DNA of 36,410 nucleotides. It comes from Enhygromyxa salina (GTDB lineage: Bacteria > Myxococcota_A > Polyangia > Nannocystales > Nannocystaceae). The notes beneath the pieces were generated by a model. It had not been told where the DNA came from. It saw only the letters and a list, made by a program, of their open reading frames with translations, and searched no databases. Location of the stretch: contig NZ_PVNK01000240.1 of NCBI RefSeq assembly GCF_002994615.1, forward strand, positions 1-36,410, written 5' to 3'. The translations under genes were made by a program, and so were the position numbers. Below are positions 8,132-17,625 of this stretch, piece by piece. Every line of letters begins with the position of its first letter. Positions within the stretch are counted from its first letter, which is position 1.

Positions 8132-8605
8132 ATGGGTACTGAACTGCACACCCTCAAGCCCCCCGCCGGCGCGCGCAAGCGCAAGAAGCGGGTCGGCCGC
8201 GGGCCCGGGTCCGGCAACGGCAAGACCGCCGGTCGCGGCTCCAAGGGCACGCGCAAGCGCAACACGGTCGCGCCCGGTTTCGAGGGCGGCCAGCTGCCGA
8301 TCCACCGGCGCGTCCCCAAGCGTGGCTTCGTCAACATCCACCGGGTCGAGGTCTACGGCGTCAACGTCGAGCGCCTCGACACCCTCGAGGACGGCGCCAT
8401 CGTCACCCCCGAGCTGCTCCACGAGCGCGGCCTGGTCCCCAAGAAGGCCCAGCGGATCAAGGTGCTCGGCGACGGTGAGCTGACCAAGAAGCTCACGATC
8501 CGCGTGCATCGCGTGAGCGCGAGCGCCCGAACCAAGATCGAGGGCGCTGGCGGAACCATCGAGCTCGTCACCAAGACGGCCGACGCCGACGCCGCCGAGG
8601 CCTAG
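8132..8605 (+). CDS. rplO: 50S ribosomal protein L15
   Basis: The 157-residue protein carries the Gly/Arg-rich L15 N-terminus (HTLKPPAGARKRKKRVGRGP, then SGNGKTAGRGSKGT) and GFEGGQLPIHRRVPKRGF. A C-terminal domain follows with VLGDGELTKKLTIRVHRVSA. L15 acts late in 50S assembly. A 188-nt spacer containing an imperfect hairpin at 8648-8680 lies between it and secY. Confidence 0.97.
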   Translation: MGTELHTLKPPAGARKRKKRVGRGPGSGNGKTAGRGSKGTRKRNTVAPGFEGGQLPIHRRVPKRGFVNIHRVEVYGVNVERLDTLEDGAIVTPELLHERGLVPKKAQRIKVLGDGELTKKLTIRVHRVSASARTKIEGAGGTIELVTKTADADAAEA

Positions 8606-8647
8606 ACCCAATCCCCAGCTCCGGTTTCTGGCTCCGGTATCTGGGCT

Positions 8648-8680
8648 CGGGCGAACGTGTGCGCTGCATGCGCTCGCCCG
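8648..8680 (+). other. Hairpin in the rplO-secY spacer
   Basis: The arms CGGGCGA (8648-8654) and TCGCCCG (8674-8680) are complementary and enclose a GC-rich loop that can itself pair (GCGC...GCGC). No T-run follows, so a classical terminator is unlikely. The 188-nt spacer between rplO and secY has no ORF worth calling. It could hold a secY promoter or a processing site; this is inference. Confidence 0.35.
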
Positions 8681-8793
8681 ATGCTGTAAATACGGGCGTC
8701 GCTTCCAACCGGGCGTCAGATGAGCCGAGTTGATCGGCAGACTGTCCCCGCGTCTGTCCCCGACAGACTCGCCGACCAAGCCAGCAAGCCACC

Positions 8794-10107
<1,314 letters not shown>

Positions 10108-10122
10108 AGCGCGCGGGGATCC

Positions 10123-10169
10123 GCTACGACAAGGCAGGCGCACACCCCGTGCGCCTGCTTCGTCGTAGC
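10123..10169 (+). terminator. Long hairpin downstream of secY
   Basis: Two perfectly complementary blocks are present: GCTACGAC (10123-10130) with GTCGTAGC (10162-10169), and GCAGGCGCAC (10134-10143) with GTGCGCCTGC (10149-10158). They are separated by a 3-nt internal mismatch zone and closed by the loop ACCCC. The fold is 15 nt after the secY stop. It lacks a U-tract, so it may act as an mRNA 3'-end stabiliser or a bidirectional/Rho-assisted terminator. Confidence 0.6.
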
Positions 10170-10322
10170 TGGGCCCCACTCTCGGCCTCCGCTCTCGGCC
10201 TCCACTCTCGGGCTCGAGCCAAAGAGGCGCCAGGAACGCCGCCCTCAAACCCGTGAAAATTCTCGCGTTCTCCCTTGGCATGAAGGTGGACACCCCCCAC
10301 CCCCGGTGGCATCCTCCACCGC

Positions 10323-10345
10323 CCCCAGAAGCCCTGGGGTTTTTT
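10323..10345 (+). terminator. Rho-independent terminator or attenuator before infA
   Basis: The stem CCCCAG (10323-10328) pairs with CTGGGG (10334-10339) around AAGCC and is followed by six T (10340-10345). The structure lies only 9 nt ahead of the infA start. It either ends the secY transcript or works as an attenuator for infA-rpmJ-rpsM. C- and G-rich segments just upstream (10290-10322) could form a competing fold; that part is inference. Confidence 0.7.
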
Positions 10346-10354
10346 AACTTTTCC

Positions 10355-10564
10355 ATGTTCACCACCCCCACGTTCGAGGCGACGGTCGTCGCTGAGTTGC
10401 CCCAGCAACTGTTTCGTCTCGAGACCACCGAAGGCCAGCTCGTCGCGGGTCCTTCGGAGGAGTGCAAGCGCCTGGGGGTTCCCGTTCGGACGGGGCAACG
10501 TGTGCTGGTCCGCAAGGCCAGCCTCGATCCGGGCCGCGGCGTGATTCTCGGTCTCGCTCGCTGA
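10355..10564 (+). CDS. infA: Divergent translation initiation factor IF-1 (S1-like OB fold)
   Basis: The gene lies between secY and rpmJ, the usual place of infA. From the ATG at 10355 it encodes 69 residues, near the 72 of IF-1. The first half fits the OB fold (EATVVAELPQQLFRLETTEG, compare VxGxVxxxLPNAMFRVELxxG). The well-conserved HISGKMR segment of normal IF-1 is replaced by VAGPSEECKR, and the end SPYDLTRGRI is only loosely kept as ASLDPGRGVILGLAR. IF-1 blocks the A site during initiation. An upstream ATG at 10253 would run through the terminator and is less likely. Whether this is the cell's only IF-1 is unknown. Confidence 0.75.
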   Translation: MFTTPTFEATVVAELPQQLFRLETTEGQLVAGPSEECKRLGVPVRTGQRVLVRKASLDPGRGVILGLAR

Positions 10565-10610
10565 CGGCGAGCTCTCTCGACTTTGGGTCCACGCACCGGC
10601 GGAGCAAGAA

Positions 10611-10724
10611 ATGAAAGTACGATCAAGCGTCAAGAAGATCTGTGACAAGTGCAAGGTGATCAAGCGACGAGGCGTCGTTCGGGTCATCTGCGACAACCCC
10701 AAACACAAGCAGAGGCAGGGCTGA
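10611..10724 (+). CDS. rpmJ: 50S ribosomal protein L36, zinc-binding form
   Basis: This small gene encodes 37 residues beginning MKVRSSVKKICDKCKVIKRR. The four zinc ligands of the C+ form are present: Cys11, Cys14, Cys27 and His32. L36 is the smallest large-subunit protein. A GGAG lies 7 nt before the ATG. The stop is one base from the rpsM start, as in the alpha operon of many bacteria. Confidence 0.96.
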   Translation: MKVRSSVKKICDKCKVIKRRGVVRVICDNPKHKQRQG

Positions 10725-10725
10725 C

Positions 10726-11097
10726 ATGGCACGTATTTCCGGAGTCGACCTCCCTCGCAACAAGCGGGTCGTCATCGCGCTGACCTACATCTACGGCGTC
10801 GGCAACTCGACCGCGCGTCGGATCCTCGAGAAGGCCGGTGTCGGCCAGTCGATCCGCACGGACGACCTCAACGACGAGCAGCTCAACGCGATCCGTCGCG
10901 TGATCGAGTCAGACTGCAAGGTCGAGGGTGACCTCCGCCGCGAGGTCCAGACCAAGATCAAGCGGCTGATGGATCTCGGCTGCTACCGCGGTCTCCGTCA
11001 TCGTCGCAGCCTGCCTGTCCGTGGCCAGCGGACCCACACCAACGCGCGCACCCGCAAGGGCCCCAAGCGGGGCCAGGTTGCCATGAAGAAGAAGTGA
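10726..11097 (+). CDS. rpsM: 30S ribosomal protein S13
   Basis: The 123-residue S13 starts ARISGVDLPRNKRVVIALTY and has the helix-turn-helix-like IYGVGNSTARRILEKAGV. The basic tail (RGLRHRRSLPVRGQRTHTNA) that touches P-site tRNA is intact. It opens the rpsM-rpsK-rpsD-rpoA-rplQ set, with rpmJ one base upstream. Confidence 0.98.
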   Translation: MARISGVDLPRNKRVVIALTYIYGVGNSTARRILEKAGVGQSIRTDDLNDEQLNAIRRVIESDCKVEGDLRREVQTKIKRLMDLGCYRGLRHRRSLPVRGQRTHTNARTRKGPKRGQVAMKKK

Positions 11098-11110
11098 CGA
11101 GGTAATTCCG

Positions 11111-11494
11111 ATGGCATCACCGCGCGGACGCAAAAAAGTCAAAAAGAACATCTCGACCGGGATCGTTCACATCCGTTCAACCTTCAACAACACCCTGGTG
11201 ACGATCACCGACGTCAACGGCAACGCGATCTCGTGGGCCTCGTCGGGGATCCGTGGCTTTCGGGGCTCGCGCAAGTCGACGCCCTTCGCCGCCCAGCTCG
11301 CCGCCGATCAGGCCGCGCGCGCGGCCCAGGATCACGGCATGCAAACCGTGGCGATCCGAGTGTCCGGCCCTGGCGCCGGGCGCGAGTCGGCGCTGCGAGC
11401 GATTCAGTCGGCGGGCCTTCGGGTCACCTCCATCAAGGACGTGACGCCGATCCCCCACAACGGCTGTCGTCCACCCAAGCGGAGGAGGGTCTGA
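11111..11494 (+). CDS. rpsK: 30S ribosomal protein S11
   Basis: The 127-residue product has the S11 motifs GIVHIRSTFNNTLVTITDVN, SSGIRGFRGSRKSTPFAAQ, RVSGPGAGRESALRAIQSAG and the ending IPHNGCRPPKRRRV. S11 lies on the 30S platform near the E site. The rpsD start follows after 3 nt. Confidence 0.98.
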   Translation: MASPRGRKKVKKNISTGIVHIRSTFNNTLVTITDVNGNAISWASSGIRGFRGSRKSTPFAAQLAADQAARAAQDHGMQTVAIRVSGPGAGRESALRAIQSAGLRVTSIKDVTPIPHNGCRPPKRRRV

Positions 11495-11497
11495 CCC

Positions 11498-12127
11498 ATG
11501 GCACGTTACATCGGACCTGTCTGCCGGCTGTGCCGGCGCGAGGACCAAAAACTGTTCCTCAAGGGCGATCGCTGCTTCTCGGAGAAGTGCGCCTACGACC
11601 GTCGTCAGTACCCGCCCGGCCAGCACGGCCAGGGGCGGCGCCGCCGACCGAGCGACTACGGCCACCAGCTTCGTGAGAAGCAAAAGGTCAAGCGCATGTA
11701 CGGGCTGCTCGAGAAGCAGTTCCGCGGCTACTACTTCAAGGCCGCGCGCATGAAGGGCATCACCGGTGAGAACCTGCTGAGCCTGCTCGAGCGCCGCCTC
11801 GACAACGTCGCGGTCCGCTGCGGCTTCGCCAGCAGCCACGCCGAGGCCCGTCAGCTCGTGCGTCACGGCCACTTCACCGTCAACGGCCAGCGGGTCAACA
11901 TCCCGAGCTACCTCGTGCGTGAGGGCGACGAGCTCCTGGTCCGCGAGAAGAGCCGCAAGATCGCCAAGATCAACGAGTCGCTGGCCAAGCTCGATCGGTC
12001 ACCGCTGCCGCAGTGGATCGAGATCGACCGCGACAACTACAAGGCCAAGATCAAGAACGTGCCGCAGCGCTCTGACGTCGCAGCTGACATTGACGAGCAG
12101 CTGATCGTCGAGCTCTACAGCAAGTAA
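11498..12127 (+). CDS. rpsD: 30S ribosomal protein S4, zinc-binding form
   Basis: The 209-residue S4 begins ARYIGPVCRLCRREDQKLF and keeps four N-terminal cysteines (residues 9, 12, 26 and 31), the C+ zinc form. The S4 RNA-binding domain is seen in LLSLLERRLDNVAVRCGFAS followed by EARQLVRHGHFTVNGQRVNI. S4 starts 30S assembly and in enterobacteria represses its operon. A G-run (GGGGGGG) precedes the rpoA start after its stop. Confidence 0.98.
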   Translation: MARYIGPVCRLCRREDQKLFLKGDRCFSEKCAYDRRQYPPGQHGQGRRRRPSDYGHQLREKQKVKRMYGLLEKQFRGYYFKAARMKGITGENLLSLLERRLDNVAVRCGFASSHAEARQLVRHGHFTVNGQRVNIPSYLVREGDELLVREKSRKIAKINESLAKLDRSPLPQWIEIDRDNYKAKIKNVPQRSDVAADIDEQLIVELYSK

Positions 12128-12140
12128 GGGGGGGGACTGC

Positions 12141-13151
<1,011 letters not shown>

Positions 13152-13157
13152 GGACTC

Positions 13158-13607
13158 ATGCGTCACCAGAAATCCGGCCGCAAGCTCGGTCGTAATTCCG
13201 CCCACCGCAAGGCCATGTTCCGCAACATGGTCACCTCGCTGCTCCGTCACGAGCGCATCACCACGACCGCGGCCAAGGCCAAGGAGCTGCGTGGTCACGT
13301 CGAGCGGACGATCTCCGTCGGCGTGCGCCTCGGCGATCTGCTCGACAAGCCCAAGGACGAGCGGACCCGCGACGAGCAGGCTCGCTACGCCCACGCCATG
13401 GCCCACGCGGGCAAGACCGTGCAGGACCGCGAGATCCTCCACAAGCTGTTCGAAGACATCGCCCCGCGCGCGCGCAAGCGGCCGGGCGGCTACACCCGCG
13501 TGATCCGGCTTGGACGGCGCAAGGGTGACGCGGCCGAGACCGCGATCATCGAGCTCGTGGATCGGAAGATCCCCGAGGCCGAAGGCGCCGGCGACACCAT
13601 CGCCTGA
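13158..13607 (+). CDS. rplQ: 50S ribosomal protein L17
   Basis: The 149-residue product opens MRHQKSGRKLGRNSAHRKAM and includes NMVTSLLRHERITTTAAKAK, then a C-terminal RPGGYTRVIRLGRRKGDAAE ending in an acidic tail. It is longer than the shortest L17 forms (about 116-127), partly through the central KPKDERTRDEQARYAHAMAH stretch. It is the last gene of the ribosomal run and is followed by a strong terminator. Confidence 0.97.
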   Translation: MRHQKSGRKLGRNSAHRKAMFRNMVTSLLRHERITTTAAKAKELRGHVERTISVGVRLGDLLDKPKDERTRDEQARYAHAMAHAGKTVQDREILHKLFEDIAPRARKRPGGYTRVIRLGRRKGDAAETAIIELVDRKIPEAEGAGDTIA

Positions 13608-13649
13608 TCTCGCCAGCTGAACTCGGCGCCCGAACTCGGCGCCGATTGC

Positions 13650-13682
13650 ACGAGCCCGCGTCTTGGACGTGGGCTCGTTTTG
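13650..13682 (+). terminator. Rho-independent terminator of the ribosomal-protein run
   Basis: A 13-bp stem (13650-13662 with 13666-13678, one G-T pair) closes on the 3-nt loop TTG and is followed by TTTTGTT. It is 43 nt after the rplQ stop, the expected end of the alpha operon transcript. Confidence 0.9.
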
Positions 13683-13896
13683 TTCGTGGCGGGCAGCCTC
13701 GAGCTCGTCGATGAGGCCGTGTCGTGGCCCTTGGGGGCGTCGGCTCTCCGTCTGGAGCACACCGTCTGGAGCACAAGGCTCTCGGTGGACTGCGACGAGG
13801 TCGCTCGCCTCCGCGTCGCAGGTGCTCTTCGCACGGCGCTACCCCAAACTCGGAGCTCCTCCAGCCTTCTTGGGCTCTGCTCTTTGCGGGGGCCGA

Positions 13897-13919
13897 CCCT
13901 GCTCCGGAGCGGGGCTTTT
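13897..13919 (+). terminator. Second hairpin with T-run, upstream of the DUF3820 gene
   Basis: CCCTGCT (13897-13903) pairs with AGCGGGG (13908-13914) around CCGG and is followed by CTTTT. It is a weaker terminator-like fold. The 250 nt between the rplQ terminator and the next gene otherwise show only a 14-bp direct repeat (CCGTCTGGAGCACA twice, near 13753-13781) and no convincing ORF. Confidence 0.5.
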
Positions 13920-13935
13920 GTGCGATGCTCGGTCG

Positions 13936-14163
13936 ATGCCGGAGCTGCCGAGCCCCGATCCCGAGCGTCTGCTCGAGCTGGTCCGCTGGCGGATGCCTTT
14001 TGGCAAGTACGAGGGCGTCGTGCTCATGGACCTGCCCCAGCCCTACCTGGTCTGGTTCGCGCAGAAGGGCTTTCCTCAGGGCAAGCTCGGGGAGGCGATG
14101 GCCTTGACCCTCGAGATCAAGCACAACGGGCTGGAGCATCTGATGAGGCCGCTGCGGCGCTGA
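13936..14163 (+). CDS. DUF3820 family small protein
   Basis: The ATG at 13936 gives 75 residues. The core RMPFGKYEGVVLMDLPQPYL and FAQKGFPQGKLGEAMALTLE followed by IKHNGLEHL matches the DUF3820 family, short cytosolic proteins of unknown biochemical role common in proteobacteria. The frame is open further upstream, to 13663, but that part would run through the terminator region and has no family similarity. It stands alone between the ribosomal run and the type III export genes, 10 nt before the latter. Confidence 0.85.
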   Translation: MPELPSPDPERLLELVRWRMPFGKYEGVVLMDLPQPYLVWFAQKGFPQGKLGEAMALTLEIKHNGLEHLMRPLRR

Positions 14164-14173
14164 GCTGTTTTCG

Positions 14174-14590
14174 TTGAAAATTCGACCTCTGATCTCGCGA
14201 CCGTATCGTCGTCTCGTGGGCGCAGGTGTCGATCCTCTGGTGTTCGTCGGGCTGGTCTTGCTGATGTTGCTCGGGGTCTTGTCGTGGCTGACGAAGCGGG
14301 TTCACAGGCGTGGGCTCGGCGGCGCGACCGGGCGCGAGCGGGTGGCGTTGACGGCGGATCACAGCGTCCACGTGATCGAGCTCGGCGGTGTCCGGCTGCT
14401 GGTCGGGACCGGGCCGAGCGGGGCGCCGCGGGTGCTCGCCAACCTTGGCGAGGTCGAGCTCGCCGAGTCGGACGCGGCGCCGGAGCCGAGCCTCGCGCGC
14501 CCCTGGGCCGAGCTGGGCGCTCGCCTGGGGCGGCGCGAGACGATGGGCCCGGTGTGGGCGCGGCTCTTTGGGGTCGCGGGTGGGCGCTGA
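14174..14590 (+). CDS. FliO-like type III export gate assembly protein
   Basis: The product (up to 138 residues from a TTG at 14174; a GTG at 14217 is an alternative start) has one membrane segment, DPLVFVGLVLLMLLGVLSWL. A short cytosolic domain follows with the FliO pattern: RERVALTADHSVHVIELGGV, then RLLVGTGPSG. FliO helps FliP oligomerise in flagellar systems and is usually lacking from injectisomes. The gene overlaps the fliP-like start by 11 nt and opens a four-gene coupled set. Assignment rests on this pattern plus synteny; length and divergence leave some doubt. Confidence 0.72.
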   Translation: MKIRPLISRPYRRLVGAGVDPLVFVGLVLLMLLGVLSWLTKRVHRRGLGGATGRERVALTADHSVHVIELGGVRLLVGTGPSGAPRVLANLGEVELAESDAAPEPSLARPWAELGARLGRRETMGPVWARLFGVAGGR

Positions 14591-15200
14591 GCTCGGACTC
14601 CCGGCCAATGTCTCGGGCTGGCTGATCCTGGCCTCGCTGCCGCTGCTGCTCGCGGCGTGCACGGCGTTCACGAAGATCTCGGTGGTGTTGGGGGCGCTGC
14701 GGCTTGGCCTCGGCGCCGAGCGCTTGCTGCCCTTTGGCTCGATCTTGGCGCTGGCGCTGGTCCTGACGGCTCTGGTCATGGCGCCAGTCGCCTATGAGTG
14801 CCTCGACGCGCTGGAGCTCGCCGGGGGGATCGCGGCGGTCGAGCTCGCGCCGCTCGAGCGCGGACCCGAGATCCTGGCGCCGCTGTGGAATTTTCTGGCC
14901 GAGCACGCCAAGCCCGGTGAGCTCGAGCTGTTCGCGGAGCTCAGCGGGCAGGCGCCCGAGCAGCCCGTGGTCCTGGTCCCGGCGTTCCTGGTCAGCGAGC
15001 TCGGGCACGGGCTCGCGCTCGCGGTCCTGATCTTGCTGCCCTTCGTGGTCGTGGATCTGATCTGCGCGCAGGTCCTGGTCTTGCTCGGGCTCAACCAGAC
15101 GCCGACCGCCGTGATCGCGCTGCCGGCCAAGATCTTGTTGTTCTTGGCGGCGGACGGGTGGGGCACGGTGATCGTCGGGCTCGTCGAGGGCTACCGGTGA
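14580..15200 (+). CDS. FliP/SctR family type III secretion export gate protein
   Basis: From the GTG at 14580 the protein has 206 residues and four hydrophobic segments. Family marks are ACTAFTKISVVLGALRLGLG near the N-terminus and the C-terminal VPAFLVSELGHGLALAVLIL, PFVVVDLICAQVLVLLGLNQ and LPAKILLFLAADGW. FliP/SctR subunits form the pentameric core of the export gate in the inner membrane. It overlaps fliO-like upstream and shares GTGA with the next gene. No cleavable signal peptide is obvious, as in SctR-type proteins. I cannot decide between flagellar and injectisome origin from sequence alone. Confidence 0.92.
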   Translation: MGAELGLPANVSGWLILASLPLLLAACTAFTKISVVLGALRLGLGAERLLPFGSILALALVLTALVMAPVAYECLDALELAGGIAAVELAPLERGPEILAPLWNFLAEHAKPGELELFAELSGQAPEQPVVLVPAFLVSELGHGLALAVLILLPFVVVDLICAQVLVLLGLNQTPTAVIALPAKILLFLAADGWGTVIVGLVEGYR

Positions 15201-15487
15201 TCGACGCGCTGGGCCTGGCGATCCGCGAGGGCTTTGGTCTCGTGATCGCGAGTTTGATCCCGCTGCTGCTCGTCGCGGCGGCGGCGGCGATCCTCGTTGG
15301 ACTGCTCGGGGCCGCGCTCGGCATCCGCGACGCGGCGCTCGGGCAGATCGTGCGCGCGCTCGCGATCGTGCTCGCGCTCGGCGTCCTGATTCGGGGCATC
15401 GCGACCTCGACGGTCGAGTTCACGGCAAGGACCTGGGCGCAGCTCGGGGCGCAAGACGACCCGAGCACGGCGGAGCCAAGCCCGTGA
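15197..15487 (+). CDS. FliQ/SctS family type III secretion export gate protein
   Basis: The 96-residue product has two hydrophobic helices (LVIASLIPLLLVAAAAAILV and QIVRALAIVLALGVLIRGIA) joined by a short loop, the SctS/FliQ arrangement. It has a short polar tail. Its start GTG lies within the GTGA overlap with the fliP-like stop (15197-15200), and its stop overlaps the next start in the same way. Position between FliP- and FliR-like genes makes the call firm despite low sequence conservation. Confidence 0.85.
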   Translation: MIDALGLAIREGFGLVIASLIPLLLVAAAAAILVGLLGAALGIRDAALGQIVRALAIVLALGVLIRGIATSTVEFTARTWAQLGAQDDPSTAEPSP

Positions 15488-16194
15488 CCGGCGTGCTCGC
15501 GAGCGTGGCGCTGGCGAGCGCGCGGGTCTGGGCCTGCCTGCGTGTCCAGGCCAGCTGGCGGCGGGCGATCGGGTCGAGCTGGGAGTGGATCGCGGCGGCC
15601 CTGGCGGTGGCCGTGGCCGGGCTCGCGCTGGTTCGCGGTCAGCTCGGGGCTCCGGCGGCGCCGAGCGTCTACGTGTTCGGGCTGTGGCTGGGCTTCGAGC
15701 TGGTGCTCGGCAGCGTCGTGGGGTTGGCGATCTCGCTCCCGGGCTGGGCGCTGGTCGGGGCCGCGAGCGAGAGCGCGGGGGCGCTGGACCTGCGCGCCGA
15801 CGGAGGCGGGGCGCTCGCGGTGATGATCGTCGCGGCCTCGCTGGCTGCGGGGCTGAGCCTGGGCCTGCACGCGCCGCTCGTGACCGGGCTGCTCGGGCTC
15901 TTCGATCGCTTCGCGCTCGCGTCGCCGACCCTGTGGCTGCCGACCCTCGCCGAGCTGCCGAGCTGGGCGAGCGGCCAGCTCGCGGCGATCACGGCGCTGG
16001 CGCTGGCGCTGGCGACCCCGGTGCTGCTGACCCGCGCGCTGGTTCAGCTGTGCCTGGTGAGCCTGGGTCGCGGCGGCCCCGAGTCGAGCTCGCTGACCGC
16101 CGCGCTGGCGCCCGGCCTGCGCCTGGCTGCGGGGCTCATCGCCCTCGGCGCGGCGTGGTCGACCTATCCCGAGGCGTTCGCGCGCGGGATGTGA
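15484..16194 (+). CDS. FliR/SctT family type III secretion export gate protein
   Basis: The GTG start at 15484 overlaps the fliQ-like stop. The 236-residue protein is very hydrophobic, with about six membrane segments. It includes LWLGFELVLGSVVGLAISLP and GWALVGAASESAGALDLRAD, which correspond to the conserved G-E-hydrophobic-G and GxxxD parts of FliR/SctT. A further segment is TALALALATPVLLTRALVQL. SctT completes the SctR5S4T1 gate. No FlhA/SctV, FlhB/SctU or ATPase gene is in the window. Confidence 0.85.
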   Translation: MTGVLASVALASARVWACLRVQASWRRAIGSSWEWIAAALAVAVAGLALVRGQLGAPAAPSVYVFGLWLGFELVLGSVVGLAISLPGWALVGAASESAGALDLRADGGGALAVMIVAASLAAGLSLGLHAPLVTGLLGLFDRFALASPTLWLPTLAELPSWASGQLAAITALALALATPVLLTRALVQLCLVSLGRGGPESSSLTAALAPGLRLAAGLIALGAAWSTYPEAFARGM

Positions 16195-16206
16195 GAGGGT
16201 CGGTGG

Positions 16207-17625
16207 GTGTCGGGCCTCGGACCGCGCTCGCTCTCGCTGTGCATCGTCGCGCTCGTCGCGGGCGCGAGCCTGAGCTCGTGCGCCCAGGACGAGCTCGCGG
16301 CGCTCGATCGCCTCGGGCAGCCGACCGGGCTGGCCCAGACCCCCGACGGCCGCCGGCTGTTCGTGACCAACGGCAACTGGGATCGCAGCCGCACGAGCTC
16401 GGCGCTCGTGGTCCTCGACCTCGACGCCGTCGAGCTCGGGATCGCCGAGCCGCGCGGCGCCGGACAGGCGCTCGAGCCCGGGCGGCCGTGCCGGGACCAC
16501 GGCGAGGACGCGCGGGTGGAGTGTGATCCGAGCCTGGTCATCGACGCCGAGCTCGGCGTGCGCCTGCCCTCGGGCGCGGGCAACATCGCGATCGATCGTC
16601 CGGGCGGGCAGGGGCCCCTGCGGCTGCTGATCCCGACCCGCGTCGACCCGGGCCTGACCTGGATCGACGTGTTCGGCGAGGGCCTCGGCGACGAGGGCGA
16701 GCTGCGCCTCGACTGCGGTCAGGCCGAGGATCGCTTCTGTGATCGCCTCCACCGCCTCGACGACGTCAGCGCCGACCCCTCGCGCCTCGTCGTCGACGAC
16801 CAGGGCTTTCGCTTCGCCTACCTCCCGCACCTGCTCGGGCGGCGGCTGACGCTGATCGCCCTCGACGGCGAGCGCGGGCCGGAGATCGTCGACGTCGAGA
16901 GCAATTTTTTCCGCGAGGACGACCTGTTCGATTCGGGCCTCGGCGGCGGCTTCGCGGTCATCGAGCGGGCCTGCGACGTCGAGTCGGGCAACGTCCCGGA
17001 GCTGACCCTCGACTGCGCGCGACCCTTCTTGCTGGCGACCCACCGGTTCTGGCCCGGCGTCCGAGGCTTTCGCGTGGCCCCGGGCCTCGACGTGATCATC
17101 GGCGGCGGCGACGTCAGGATCCTCGGGCCCAACATCGAGGCGGCCGAGCCCAAGCCGCTCATGGGCGGGATGGCCTTTGAGGATCCCGAGCAGGGCGATC
17201 GCCTCCTGGTCGTGCACACGACCCCGCCGGCCCTCAGCCGCGTCGACACCAGCCTCGACGATGAAGGCGCCGTGGGGGCCGACGTGCTCGCGACCGTGAG
17301 CCTGTGCACCAACCCCAACCTGGTCAGGGTTCATCGTCCGAGCCTCGACGGCGGCCTGGGTCCGCCGCTCGCGCTCGTGACCTGCTACGGCAGCGACCAG
17401 CTCGCGATCGTCGACCTCAACCCCTTCATCCTGGTCAAGACCCTCGACCTCGGCGACGGGCCCAACGAGATGCTGATCGACGACGCGCGCGACTGGCTGT
17501 TCGTGGCCAACACCGCCGAGGGGACGATCTCGATCGTCGATCTCGACGCCGGGAACCCGAGCTACCTCGAGGAGATCGCAACCCTCGGCCTCGGCACCGA
17601 CTCACGGACCGACTCGCCGCTCTAG
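16207..17625 (+). CDS. Predicted beta-propeller lipoprotein
   Basis: From the GTG at 16207 the protein has 472 residues. A signal peptide ends in a lipobox (SLSSC, Cys25), so it is probably a lipid-anchored periplasmic or outer-membrane protein. The mature part has repeated strand-turn blocks typical of YncE/WD-like propellers, such as GLAQTPDGRRLFVTNGNWDR and VKTLDLGDGPNEMLIDDARD followed by FVANTAEGTISIVDLDAGNP. Pairs of cysteines (for example in CRDHGEDARVEC) may form disulfides. It begins 12 nt after the FliR-like gene, so co-transcription is likely. The stop codon lies inside the outer arm of a large inverted repeat; the C-terminus may have been set by that element. Function unknown. Confidence 0.8.
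   Translation: MSGLGPRSLSLCIVALVAGASLSSCAQDELAALDRLGQPTGLAQTPDGRRLFVTNGNWDRSRTSSALVVLDLDAVELGIAEPRGAGQALEPGRPCRDHGEDARVECDPSLVIDAELGVRLPSGAGNIAIDRPGGQGPLRLLIPTRVDPGLTWIDVFGEGLGDEGELRLDCGQAEDRFCDRLHRLDDVSADPSRLVVDDQGFRFAYLPHLLGRRLTLIALDGERGPEIVDVESNFFREDDLFDSGLGGGFAVIERACDVESGNVPELTLDCARPFLLATHRFWPGVRGFRVAPGLDVIIGGGDVRILGPNIEAAEPKPLMGGMAFEDPEQGDRLLVVHTTPPALSRVDTSLDDEGAVGADVLATVSLCTNPNLVRVHRPSLDGGLGPPLALVTCYGSDQLAIVDLNPFILVKTLDLGDGPNEMLIDDARDWLFVANTAEGTISIVDLDAGNPSYLEEIATLGLGTDSRTDSPL

Noticed and set aside
10253..10354. N-terminal extension of the IF-1-like protein from the ATG at 10253
   Set aside because: It would translate through the hairpin and T-run at 10323-10345 and has no IF-1 similarity; the ATG at 10355 gives the normal length.
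13663..13935. Longer DUF3820 protein beginning at 13663
   Set aside because: The extra 91 residues come from the rplQ terminator loop and spacer and do not resemble the family, which begins close to the Met encoded at 13936.
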